A DNA stretch of 39,255 nt, taken from Pseudomonadales bacterium (GTDB lineage Bacteria; Pseudomonadota; Gammaproteobacteria; Pseudomonadales; JANQJO01). A program made the position numbers and the translations under genes. Positions 1 through 7,493 of the stretch are shown one piece after another. Positions within the stretch are counted from its first letter, which is position 1. Each line of letters starts with the position of its first letter. The notes beneath the pieces are model-generated. The model was not told the origin of the DNA, made no database searches, and saw only the letters and a list, made by a program, of their open reading frames with translations. The DNA lies in NCBI GenBank assembly GCA_028281605.1, contig JANQJO010000079.1, positions 1-39,255 on the forward strand, given 5' to 3'.

Positions 1-1
1 T

Positions 2-340
2 AACAAGTCACTTGGATGGCAATACGCCTTTCCTTCAAGCCGGCTCAGTTTAGACCCTCGCTCAAACTTACGTAGGCGTCATCATATTGATGAATCTAGC
101 ATCCAAAAATCTATCAAAACCGCAATGCGAAAAGCTCAGATAGTAAAACCAGCTAGCTGCCACTCTTTACGTCATTCTTTTGCCACTCATTTGCTGGAAC
201 GCGGCTCAGATATTCGTACTGTTCAAGAACAACTTGGCCATTCGGATGTGAGAACAACCCAAATTTACACCCATGTAATAAATAGAGGCGGGAATGCCGT
301 TCTAAGTCCACTCTCTGATTTCTTTAGTTTGGACCAATAA
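2..340 (+). CDS. intI: Integron-type tyrosine recombinase (IntI-like), C-terminal part, cut by window edge
   Basis: This is the C-terminal ~112 residues of a tyrosine recombinase. The frame is open from base 2, so the ATG at 125 is internal and the true start lies left of the window. Visible landmarks are WQYAFPS, the DPRS and RRHH motifs, the catalytic-domain box [13 protein letters not shown], the LGHSDVRTT box with its His, and the nucleophile Tyr in IYTH. The tail NRGG...SPLSD is the ending typical of integron integrases rather than of XerC or XerD. IntI enzymes recombine attI with attC sites of gene cassettes. Because attI lies upstream of intI, any cassette array would be outside the window. 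The 3' end is intact. Whether the N-terminal half and the integron-specific insertion are present cannot be seen. Confidence 0.85.
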   Translation, partial: NKSLGWQYAFPSSRLSLDPRSNLRRRHHIDESSIQKSIKTAMRKAQIVKPASCHSLRHSFATHLLERGSDIRTVQEQLGHSDVRTTQIYTHVINRGGNAVLSPLSDFFSLDQ

Positions 341-455
341 TGAAGGCAAAGAAATATCGTTCGACTCAGCCGAAAAGTTTAAAATACGATCTCTTGTAGC
401 TATTTTTGATCAAGCTATCCACATAATTATGGGGTGAGCGTCCCCTAAAAATCAA

Positions 456-763
456 TGTAAACCTACTGTGGCAGGATGTAAGCAAAAATTCTGCAGCATT
501 TGGATCTAAGGCTGATAATTCAAATGGCCGAGCAATTAATTTCTGACTGAAAACTGAATGCTTGTTAACAGGTCCTGGCGCCACTAAAACAATCATCAGA
601 ATTAACACGTCAACAGCATTTGCAGATTGTTGAAGTGGCTTTGCAATTGTCTGTGTGACTGCTTCTAATGCTGCGCGTTTTGTGGCTGAGTTCATGCTTG
701 GAGCATCTGAAGTGTCTTAAATACTCGGTTTGTTTGAGCCAGAATTGATGAATATGTAATCAT
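456..763 (-). pseudogene. Decayed short-chain dehydrogenase/reductase remnant
   Basis: On the minus strand two frames together resemble the second half of an SDR oxidoreductase. From about 763 one frame reads MITYSSILAQ, like the strand carrying the catalytic Ser. After a frame change near 695 the other reads SATKRAALEAVTQTIAK, like the K-A-A-E helix after the catalytic Tyr/Lys, then VAPGPVN, the usual SDR motif, and a weak LLTSCHSRFT like the C-terminal helix. The N-terminal Rossmann half and the Tyr of YxxxK are missing. No intact gene lies between 341 and 876. The stretch 431-445 holds a small GGGG/CCCC inverted repeat and nothing else I recognise. Calling this an SDR relic is inference from motif order. 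Confidence 0.5.
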
Positions 764-831
764 GTTGTGGCGCTTTTGAGAGCTACAGTAGCTGAAAACC
801 ACACAAACCTATACAGATATAAGAATCAAGC

Positions 832-860
832 TTGCAAACCAAAATTATATTAGCGAAAAT
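832..860 (+). promoter_or_regulatory. Possible sigma-70 promoter for the SRP RNA
   Basis: TTGCAA at 832-837 and GAAAAT at 855-860 are separated by 17 bases and would start transcription about ten bases before the RNA. The -10 box is a poor match, so this is only a candidate. Confidence 0.25.
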
Positions 861-876
861 CCAATCTCTGTTTTAT

Positions 877-988
877 GGTGGTCTTATTGGCCCTTTGGCA
901 ATGATAGGCTGTTAACCCCGCCAGGCCCGGAAGGGAGCAACGGTACCAGCTGACTTGTGTGCTGAAACCGGCTGATAAGGCTGCCGCC
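877..988 (+). ncRNA. ffs: Signal recognition particle 4.5S RNA
   Basis: This is a bacterial small SRP RNA. The conserved apical domain is plain: the GGAA tetraloop at 929-932, preceded by CCAGGCCC and followed by GGGAGCAAC, which forms the asymmetric internal loop bound by the Ffh M domain. The ends pair as GGTGG (877-881) with CCGCC (984-988), giving a rod of about 112 nt like E. coli 4.5S RNA. The RNA joins Ffh to target signal-sequence proteins co-translationally. Placement just before dnaX is the arrangement known from Pseudomonas. No U-rich terminator is obvious, so the mature 3' end is approximate. Confidence 0.93.
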
Positions 989-1036
989 TAACTTATTGGG
1001 CTTGATATTTGCTCATGTCTATGGCAGCTTTTTTCA

Positions 1037-2686
1037 ATGTCTTATCAAGTGCTTGCTCGAAAGTGGCGCCCGCAAGGGTTCGCAAAAGTTGTTGGTCAAG
1101 ATCATATTGTCCAAGCTTTAAAGCATGCGCTTGAACGCAATAGATTACATCATGCTTATCTTTTTACTGGCACACGAGGGGTCGGTAAAACGACGTTAGC
1201 TCGAATTTTATCAAAATGTTTCAATTGTGAGAAGGGCATTACTCCCAACCCTTGTGGCCAATGTGTCGCTTGTCAGGAGCTCGAACAGGGGCGATTTGTT
1301 GATCTGATTGAAGTTGATGCCGCTTCTAAGACTAAGGTGGAAGATACTCGAGAGTTGTTAGAAAATGTTCAGTATTCACCCGTTCGAGGCAGGTTTAAAA
1401 TTTATTTGATTGATGAAGTGCATATGCTGTCCGCACACAGTTTTAATGCGTTGCTCAAAACCTTAGAAGAGCCCCCAGAGCATGTGAAATTCATTTTAGC
1501 GACAACTGACCCGCAAAAGGTACCCATCACTATTTTGTCTAGGTGTTTGCAATTTTCCTTACGACAGCTTTTACCACACTTAATAGCTGAGCATTTGAAG
1601 CAAGTACTGACCGCAGAGCGTGTCGATTTCGATCAAGAGGCTCTCTTAGCTTTAGGGCAAGCAGCACAAGGGAGTGTGAGAGATGCTTTGAGTTTGACAG
1701 ATCAGGCCATTGCTTATGGGGGTGGCCGATTATTGGCCGATGAAGTGCATGCTATGTTGGGTACTGTTCATCAGCAGGTTTTGTTGAGTTTATTGGAGCA
1801 GTTGTCGCAGCAGGATGCCAATGCTTTGTTATCATTGGTTGCAAATTGGGCGCAAGAAGGTGTTGATTTGTTGCAACTGGCTAAAGAGTTGATCAGTGCC
1901 TTGCATCGCTTAGCCTTGGCTAAGTCTGTACCTAGTATGCTTGAGCGATCCGTTGACAGTCCACAGTCGTGGTTATCGTTGGCGGCCCGTTTTTCTGAAG
2001 CGCAGCTGCAGGCGTATTATCAAATTGCACTGCTTGGTTATCGTGATTTAAATTTAGTGCCGAATCTGCGTGAAGGTTTTGAAATGATGCTCTTACGTAT
2101 GTTGTTATTTGAATTGTCGGTAGGACCTGATCCGCTAGCAGAGTCTGCTGGGGTTCGGTCACAGCAACAGATTGCAGAGCCACAACCGCTGCTACTAGAG
2201 CAGTCAAAGCCTGTGCAAGTGTCTGATGCTCAGATGAGTCTAAAAGATCAACCCGAGCAACAGCAATTAGGGCAAACTAATCAGTCATGGCAGTCACTGC
2301 TGCAATCTTTGTCTGTTGATGCAAGCGTGCGCAATCTTGGTTATAATTGTTGGTTGGCGCGTCGTACGGATGACTTGCTTGAATTGCATTTGGCACCCAG
2401 TTTGAAAGCATTGAAAACACAAGCTGCGCTGACGAAATTGACTGAAGCTTTGCAGTCTGTGTTTGGGGTTAATTGCCAGGTTAAGGTATTGGTTTGTGAG
2501 CATGAACAGCTTACACCTGCGCAATTGCAGTTGAACGCGCAGAGTCAAGCGCAACAAGAGGCACAGACTGAAATTTTGTCGGACCCTTTTTTGCAAGGGC
2601 TGCGTAACAACTTGGGCGCGGTGATTCAAAAGGATTCGATTACCCCTATATCATCATCTGAACCTGAAGTTTGTGATAGTCAATAG
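1037..2686 (+). CDS. dnaX: DNA polymerase III subunit gamma/tau
   Basis: This 549-residue clamp-loader ATPase loads the beta sliding clamp at replication forks. The N-terminal AAA+ module shows Walker A GTRGVGKT (45-52), a zinc knuckle of C64, C73, C76 and C79, Walker B LIDEVHM (124-130), sensor 1 ATT (155-157) and the SRC motif (168-170). Domain III follows to about residue 370. After a Gln-rich linker comes a tau-like C-terminal domain (about 415-520), which in E. coli contacts the polymerase and DnaB. I saw no A-AAA-AAG slippery site, so gamma may not be made by the E. coli frameshift. The gene starts ~50 bp after the SRP RNA and leads a dnaX–ybaB–recR run. Its Shine-Dalgarno is weak. Confidence 0.97.
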   Translation: MSYQVLARKWRPQGFAKVVGQDHIVQALKHALERNRLHHAYLFTGTRGVGKTTLARILSKCFNCEKGITPNPCGQCVACQELEQGRFVDLIEVDAASKTKVEDTRELLENVQYSPVRGRFKIYLIDEVHMLSAHSFNALLKTLEEPPEHVKFILATTDPQKVPITILSRCLQFSLRQLLPHLIAEHLKQVLTAERVDFDQEALLALGQAAQGSVRDALSLTDQAIAYGGGRLLADEVHAMLGTVHQQVLLSLLEQLSQQDANALLSLVANWAQEGVDLLQLAKELISALHRLALAKSVPSMLERSVDSPQSWLSLAARFSEAQLQAYYQIALLGYRDLNLVPNLREGFEMMLLRMLLFELSVGPDPLAESAGVRSQQQIAEPQPLLLEQSKPVQVSDAQMSLKDQPEQQQLGQTNQSWQSLLQSLSVDASVRNLGYNCWLARRTDDLLELHLAPSLKALKTQAALTKLTEALQSVFGVNCQVKVLVCEHEQLTPAQLQLNAQSQAQQEAQTEILSDPFLQGLRNNLGAVIQKDSITPISSSEPEVCDSQ

Positions 2687-2719
2687 TTAAAAAAGAACAG
2701 TGAGTTGAGGTTGTGAGAA

Positions 2720-3052
2720 ATGAGTAATTCTTTAGATTTTATTATGCAACAAACAAAAAAGATGCAAGATGAACTGGGTAAAATAGAGCAAGAATTGGTT
2801 CAGGCTAAAATAGTAGGAGAGTCGGGTGCTGGGATGGTGCAAGCTCATATGTCCTTTCGTAAGGGGCAGCAGGAAGTTAAAAAATTTGTGATCAGTGATG
2901 AAGTCATGGCAGAAGAGAAGCAGGTTCTGCAGGATCTACTGGTAGCAGCGGTTAATGATGGGTTAGATAAGCTAGAGCGTTACAAGCAGGAAAAACTGGG
3001 TGGGATTGCTAGTCATATGGACCTTCAAAGTCTATTCAATCTTAAGAATTGA
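2720..3052 (+). CDS. ybaB: YbaB/EbfC family nucleoid-associated protein
   Basis: This 110-residue protein matches the YbaB/EbfC family in length, in its N-terminal helix (MQQTKKMQDELGKIEQEL) and in the core strand region GMVQAHMSFRKGQQEVKKF. The conserved tail has KLERYKQEKLGGIA. Family members are small dimeric DNA-binding proteins that coat or organise the nucleoid and are almost always encoded between dnaX and recR, as here. The gene follows dnaX by 33 bp and ends just before the recR coding region, so the three are probably one operon. Confidence 0.93.
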   Translation: MSNSLDFIMQQTKKMQDELGKIEQELVQAKIVGESGAGMVQAHMSFRKGQQEVKKFVISDEVMAEEKQVLQDLLVAAVNDGLDKLERYKQEKLGGIASHMDLQSLFNLKN

Positions 3053-3065
3053 GAGTCTTGATACT

Positions 3066-3683
3066 TTGTTATCTTTAAGCCCTTTGCTGCAAGAATTAAT
3101 AGAATCCTTGCAGTGTTTGCCTGGTGTGGGTCGTAAGTCTGCACAAAGAATGGCGCTGCATTTATTGGAAAGGGACCGTGCTGGTGCCCGCATGATGGCC
3201 AATGTTCTAGAACGGAGTATGAATGACATTAAAAAATGTCAGCTTTGCCGTGTACATACAGAACAACCACGCTGTAATATTTGTGCTGACAAGACCCGTG
3301 ATCAGGCTTTGTTATGTATTGTTGAATCGCCCATGGACTTGATGGCTATTGAACAGGCAGGAGGCTATCATGGGTACTATTTTGTGTTGCACGGCCGTAT
3401 TTCTCCGTTAGATGGTATGGGACCACAACAATTGGGTTTTAGTCAGTTAGCTCGTCGTATAGGAAATGCAGTAAAAGAGGTCGTGGTTGCTACCAGTATT
3501 ACAGTCGAAGGTGAGGCGACGGCGCATTATTTAGTAGAAGTATTAAAAGAGATCAAAGGCCATGAAATTGCGGTTTCACGTATTGCGCATGGCGTGCCGA
3601 TGGGGGGTGATTTGGATATGATCAGTGCCAGTACTCTGGCGCATGCTTTAAGTGAACGTAAGCCCTTAGCGATCATGGATTGA
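3066..3683 (+). CDS. recR: Recombination mediator RecR
   Basis: RecR acts with RecO/RecF to load RecA on SSB-coated gaps. Numbered from TTG 3066, the 205-residue protein has a helix-hairpin-helix (PGVGRKSAQR, 19-28), a C4 zinc finger (CQLC...CNIC; C58, C61, C70, C73) and a Toprim domain starting at LLCIVE, with the YFVLHGRISPLDGMGP signature. The frame is open back to an ATG at 3000 inside ybaB, but that adds 22 residues absent from the family. TTG 3066, ten bases after GAGAG, gives the usual N-terminus just before SPLLQELIE. The choice of start is inferred, since no ATG is available there. Confidence 0.93.
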   Translation: MLSLSPLLQELIESLQCLPGVGRKSAQRMALHLLERDRAGARMMANVLERSMNDIKKCQLCRVHTEQPRCNICADKTRDQALLCIVESPMDLMAIEQAGGYHGYYFVLHGRISPLDGMGPQQLGFSQLARRIGNAVKEVVVATSITVEGEATAHYLVEVLKEIKGHEIAVSRIAHGVPMGGDLDMISASTLAHALSERKPLAIMD

Positions 3684-3695
3684 GATTGCTGTCTG

Positions 3696-4916
3696 ATGAA
3701 AGAGGCTTGTTTTGGTCATGAGGCTAACCCTTGTTTAATAAATAATCAACAAGCTTTTGATACCCTGTGTGAAGTGATGTACACAGTAAATGTTGTCGCT
3801 TTAGATACGGAATTTATTCGCGAGAGAACTTTTTATCCGAAGTTGGCTTTGTTGCAAATTGCTTTAGTAGGGCATGAGCAGCAGTACTTAGTAGACGTTT
3901 TAAATATTCAAGATTGGTCTGGCTTTTGTTCAGTTTTGAAGAATAAAACGATTGTTAAAGTATTACATGGTTGTACCGAGGATCTTGAAATTTTTCAGCA
4001 TCAGTTTGCTGTGTTACCAGAACTTTTATTTGATACTCAGATTGCACAGAGGTGTTTGGGGGGTGAAGAGCTGCAGTTGGGATACAACCGTTTGGTCGAA
4101 AAAGAGTTTGCTGTAGTGCTCAATAGTGGGCCGACTCGTTCAGATTGGTTACAGCGCCCGTTGGCAGATTATCAGATGAGCTATGCGGCCAACGATGTAA
4201 AATACTTGCCGGCTTTATATGAGTTATTGAAATCTAGGTTAGAGGCTCAGGCGCGTTTAGCTTGGCATGATGAAGAAGTATCTGCACAAAAAGCCCATGC
4301 ATTAGCTGATACAGATTTTGATCGCCTTTATTTACGTATTGCGAATCATTGGCGTTTGTGCGGTCATGCTTTGTTGGCCTTGCAGCGTTTGGCTATTTGG
4401 CGTGAACAGGTTGCTGAACGTGAGGACTTGCCACGTGGTTTTGTGATTACAGATACAGGGTTGTACGATTTAGCGCGCTGTAATCCAAAGGATCGTAAGG
4501 GTTTAAGCAGGCTCCATAGTTTGAAACCTGCTCAATTAAAACGTTATGGGGCGCAATGTTTAGAGGTGTTGGCTGATGCAGCGCAGATGCCTCTTGAGAA
4601 AGAGTTAGTTGTGATTGCACCGTTATCTAAGGTGTATAGGCCTTTGATTGCTCAGCTAAAGCAAAGTGTACAAGGTAGATCCGATGACTTGGGTGTCAGG
4701 CCGGAGTTTTTGGTTAGTAAAAAGCAATTGATTGCTTTGGTGAGAGCTCATCAGGATCGGCAAAGAGGTTTAAGTGGTCAAGAATGCACTGTACTGAAGA
4801 CTTGGCAGACAGGGTGGCGTTTTTCTGTGATAGTGGAAGAATTGCAGCAGCAGATAGAGTGTTGGTTTGTTGAAAATGCATTGGGATCAGTGATAAAAAA
4901 TCATGAAGATTCGTGA
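3696..4916 (+). CDS. rnd: Ribonuclease D
   Basis: RNase D is a 3'-5' exoribonuclease that trims tRNA precursors and other structured RNAs. The 406-residue product carries the DEDDy exonuclease domain: D37 and E39 in VALDTEF, D96 in HGCTEDLEIF, and Y163 and D167 in YAANDVKYL. An HRDC domain lies near 210-290 (RIANHWRLCGHALLALQRLAIWRE is its core; split here only for description), and a second HRDC-like region follows. It begins 12 bp after recR with a weak ribosome site. rnd is commonly found near this locus in Pseudomonas-like genomes. All catalytic acids are present, so it should be active. Confidence 0.93.
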   Translation: MKEACFGHEANPCLINNQQAFDTLCEVMYTVNVVALDTEFIRERTFYPKLALLQIALVGHEQQYLVDVLNIQDWSGFCSVLKNKTIVKVLHGCTEDLEIFQHQFAVLPELLFDTQIAQRCLGGEELQLGYNRLVEKEFAVVLNSGPTRSDWLQRPLADYQMSYAANDVKYLPALYELLKSRLEAQARLAWHDEEVSAQKAHALADTDFDRLYLRIANHWRLCGHALLALQRLAIWREQVAEREDLPRGFVITDTGLYDLARCNPKDRKGLSRLHSLKPAQLKRYGAQCLEVLADAAQMPLEKELVVIAPLSKVYRPLIAQLKQSVQGRSDDLGVRPEFLVSKKQLIALVRAHQDRQRGLSGQECTVLKTWQTGWRFSVIVEELQQQIECWFVENALGSVIKNHEDS

Positions 4917-4939
4917 GGACTAGAAAGAGGTAAGAAGGC

Positions 4940-5176
4940 ATGTTTTATGAGCCACAATATCAGTATTTATGGATTATTTACGGAATTTCTGGTATTTCTA
5001 TCTTATTTTTAGTGGGTTATGCTATTTGGTCTTGGCGGTTTTTGTATTTGCGGTTTTGGATTTTGCTTGCTTTGGCTGTGGTTATTTTTATGCCATGGAA
5101 AGTGTATATTGATCAAACGTCACAATATTTTGCGCCTGCTTTATCTGTTTGGTTGATCTCTAACTTTTTTGAATAG
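4940..5176 (+). CDS. Small inner-membrane protein, unknown function
   Basis: This 78-residue protein starts at an ATG behind a strong purine-rich ribosome site (AGAAAGAGG). It has a hydrophobic helix at about 9-29, a short basic/aromatic turn ([11 protein letters not shown]), a second helix at about 37-53, and a tail with [16 protein letters not shown]. That layout of two helices, a Pro after the second helix and an APA tail resembles a family of small uncharacterised proteins I associate with gammaproteobacterial genomes, but I cannot name it. It lies between rnd and an ABC exporter, 8 bp before the ATPase gene, so it may be made with the exporter. The function is unknown. Confidence 0.72.
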   Translation: MFYEPQYQYLWIIYGISGISILFLVGYAIWSWRFLYLRFWILLALAVVIFMPWKVYIDQTSQYFAPALSVWLISNFFE

Positions 5177-5184
5177 GAGTTTGT

Positions 5185-6111
5185 GTGCAAGCTGTCATTT
5201 CTATTAAAGGTCTTTCCAAAGTTTATGATTCCGGTTTTGTTGCCTTAAAGGGCGTTGACTTGGATATCAAAAAAGGTGAAATTTTTGCCTTGTTGGGCCC
5301 TAATGGGGCCGGTAAGACAACGTTGATCAGTATTATCTGTGGTATTGTCATGCCTAGTGAAGGGGTTGTGACTGTGGATGGCCATGATATCCTTGCTGAT
5401 TATCGAGCAGCGCGATCTAAAGTGGGTTTGGTGCCTCAAGAGTTGTTTACTAATACGTTTGAAAGTGTGATCAGTACAGTGAATTTTAGTCGAGGCTTAT
5501 TTGGTAAACCAAGCAATCGAACGTATGTTGAGAAGATTTTAAGAGACTTGTCTTTATGGGATAAAAAAGATGAAAAAATTATAGCGCTTTCCGGCGGAAT
5601 GAAGCGTCGAGTGATGATTGCCAAGGCTTTATCCCATGAGCCGAATGTGTTGTTTTTGGATGAGCCCACAGCTGGAGTGGATGTTGAACTGCGTCGTGAT
5701 ATGTGGACTATGGTGCGCGAATTGCGAGAGAAGGGCGTCACGGTCATTTTAACAACGCATTATATTGAAGAAGCTGAAGAAATGGCTGATCGTATTGGTG
5801 TGATGAACAAAGGTGAAATTATTTTGGTGGAAGAAAAAACCACTTTAATGGAGCAATTGGGTAAAAAACAATTAAAGCTTCAATTAAAAAAGCCTTTAGA
5901 GGCCTTGCCTGAGGTTTTGGTGCAGTATCCGCTAGAAATAACAGCAGGAGGGTATGAGTTGGTTTTTACTTTTGATACGCAAAGGCAAGAGACAGGGATA
6001 GCGCAACTGTTGCGACAATTAAATGAGGAAGGTATTGATTTTAAGGATGTGCATTCGAGCCAAAGTTCGTTGGAGGATATTTTTGTGAATTTGGTGAGAG
6101 AAAAGATATGA
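5185..6111 (+). CDS. ABC-2 type exporter, ATP-binding subunit (YadG-like)
   Basis: This 308-residue ABC ATPase would power the membrane partner encoded next. It starts at GTG 5185 behind TAGGAG. Motifs present are Walker A GPNGAGKT (38-45), Q-loop Q85, signature LSGGMKRR (135-142), Walker B VLFLDEP (155-161) and the switch His in [14 protein letters not shown] (H192). The C-terminal ~80 residues form the extension common to ABC-2 exporter ATPases. Length and pairing match E. coli YadG with YadH. The stop overlaps the permease start by 4 bp (ATGA), indicating translational coupling. The substrate cannot be told from sequence; for this family it is export of a lipid, polysaccharide or drug. Confidence 0.9.
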   Translation: MQAVISIKGLSKVYDSGFVALKGVDLDIKKGEIFALLGPNGAGKTTLISIICGIVMPSEGVVTVDGHDILADYRAARSKVGLVPQELFTNTFESVISTVNFSRGLFGKPSNRTYVEKILRDLSLWDKKDEKIIALSGGMKRRVMIAKALSHEPNVLFLDEPTAGVDVELRRDMWTMVRELREKGVTVILTTHYIEEAEEMADRIGVMNKGEIILVEEKTTLMEQLGKKQLKLQLKKPLEALPEVLVQYPLEITAGGYELVFTFDTQRQETGIAQLLRQLNEEGIDFKDVHSSQSSLEDIFVNLVREKI

Positions 6112-6869
6112 ACATGCGTGGGGTTTGGGCGATTTATCTCTTTGAAATGGCTCGTACAGGGCGTACTTTGATGCAGAGTATTGCTTCTCCTGTGCTTTCA
6201 ACTTCTTTATATTTTGTCGTGTTTGGTGCAGCAATTGGCTCCAGAATGGGTGAGATTGGTGGTGTGAGTTACGGGGCTTTTATCATTCCTGGTTTGATTA
6301 TGTTGTCCTTGCTCAATGAGAGTATTTCCAATGCGTCTTTTGGGATTTATTTTCCTAAGTTTACGGGTACTATCTATGAAGTGTTATCGGCGCCTATTTC
6401 TGCTTTTGAAATTGTGTTGGGGTATGTTGGTGCTGCAGCGAGTAAATCGATTATATTGGGCATCTTAATTCTATTAACGGCCCGTATTTTTGTAGATTAT
6501 GAAGTAGAGCACCCTGTTTGGATGTTGACGTTTTTGGTGTTGACGGCGCTTACATTTAGTTTATTTGGTTTTATTATTGGAATTTGGGCAGATGGTTTTG
6601 AAAAGCTGCAAATCATACCCATGATGATCGTGACACCCTTGACCTTTTTGGGGGGAAGTTTTTATTCTATTGATATGTTGCCGCCTATTTGGCAGAAGAT
6701 TACTTTATTTAACCCCGTAGTGTACTTGATCAGTGGTTTTCGTTGGAGTTTTTATGGGGTTGCTGATGTTGCTGTTGGGGTCAGTGTGGGCATGACTTTT
6801 GGGTTTATGCTTTTGTGTTTAGTGACTGTTTGGTGGATTTTCAAGACTGGGTATAAAGTTAAGAGTTAG
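6108..6869 (+). CDS. ABC-2 type exporter, permease subunit (YadH-like)
   Basis: This 253-residue polytopic protein has about six hydrophobic helices and the ABC-2 family pattern: a charged N-terminal segment, a gate region ending in [12 protein letters not shown], and the late motif [20 protein letters not shown], followed by the [12 protein letters not shown] stretch typical of ABC-2 permeases. It overlaps the ATPase gene by 4 bp and presumably dimerises in the inner membrane with two ATPase subunits. A candidate terminator lies ~125 bp downstream at the boundary with the convergent RDD gene. Confidence 0.9.
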   Translation: MNMRGVWAIYLFEMARTGRTLMQSIASPVLSTSLYFVVFGAAIGSRMGEIGGVSYGAFIIPGLIMLSLLNESISNASFGIYFPKFTGTIYEVLSAPISAFEIVLGYVGAAASKSIILGILILLTARIFVDYEVEHPVWMLTFLVLTALTFSLFGFIIGIWADGFEKLQIIPMMIVTPLTFLGGSFYSIDMLPPIWQKITLFNPVVYLISGFRWSFYGVADVAVGVSVGMTFGFMLLCLVTVWWIFKTGYKVKS

Positions 6870-6994
6870 GAACAGTATTTTCCAATACTCAAACCCTAGT
6901 CAGCATTAGGCTGATCAATCAAGAGCCATAATTTTCTTGTGACAATAAACTTTCCATAGAGAGTCGTGGCTTTAAAAATGGAGTGTTTTTTAAC

Positions 6995-7022
6995 AAGCCT
7001 TATGAATTAAGGCTTTTGCTTT
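6995..7022 (+). terminator. Intrinsic terminator for the ABC exporter operon
   Basis: The perfect 8-bp inverted repeat AAGCCTTA (6995-7002) and TAAGGCTT (7008-7015) with a 5-base loop is followed by a T-rich run. It overlaps the last codons and stop of the convergent RDD gene. On the minus strand there is no T run, so it should act mainly on plus-strand transcripts. Confidence 0.6.
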
Positions 7023-7485
7023 TATCAATGATGAGTTGAGAGCCTGACAATCTGTCGTGCCAGCTTAAGTTTTGTTTATCTATTAACACCCATAAAAAGC
7101 CTAATCCTAGGCAAGACCAAGAGAGTAAACTGGCAGTAAATCGAATGGAGGCTTGCTGTAAACTCAGCTGTTCTTTGTTTTGGGTAACAACTCTAAGGTG
7201 CCAAGCACGCATTCCCAGTGTTCTGCCACCGTGTAACCAAAACCAAGTAAAAAAAGTAAAACAGCTGAGTATAATAAGAGGAAATAATGTGAGCTGTAGT
7301 ACTTGAGCTGAGGGGGTTGTGTTTGTAGTTTGGTTGAGTAATTGATAACAGATAAGGTATAGATTACTGACCACGAAAGCAATGGCAGCGACGATGAGGC
7401 TATCATAGAAAATAGCGGCTGCTCTGCGCCAGAAGCCGGCGATGGATTGAGACTGGGTGAGTGCTGTTGAGTTTGTTTGCATCAT
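7000..7485 (-). CDS. RDD family membrane protein
   Basis: This 161-residue protein has the RDD domain. GFWRRAAAIFYDSLIV carries the first Arg and Asp at the start of helix 1, a second hydrophobic helix follows (about 66-85), then GGRTLGMRAWHLRVV, and finally a third membrane segment with LIDKQNLSWHDRLSGSQLI, which holds the second Asp. RDD proteins are inner-membrane proteins of mostly unknown role; some have been linked to ion exchange. It is encoded 8 bp after slt on the same strand, so the two are likely co-transcribed. The stop codon lies inside the terminator hairpin of the convergent operon. Confidence 0.85.
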   Translation of the reverse strand: MMQTNSTALTQSQSIAGFWRRAAAIFYDSLIVAAIAFVVSNLYLICYQLLNQTTNTTPSAQVLQLTLFPLIILSCFTFFTWFWLHGGRTLGMRAWHLRVVTQNKEQLSLQQASIRFTASLLSWSCLGLGFLWVLIDKQNLSWHDRLSGSQLIIDKSKSLNS

Positions 7486-7493
7486 AGAAGTTA

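Noticed and set aside
366..455. Transposase remnant suggested by GGGG...CCCC near 431-445
   Set aside because: Only a short inverted repeat is visible; there is no coding similarity I can defend.
1037..2686. Programmed frameshift site in dnaX
   Set aside because: I looked for an A-rich slippery heptamer followed by a stem and found none in frame; not annotated.
3000..3065. Longer RecR start at ATG 3000
   Set aside because: It adds 22 residues encoded inside ybaB that are foreign to RecR N-termini.
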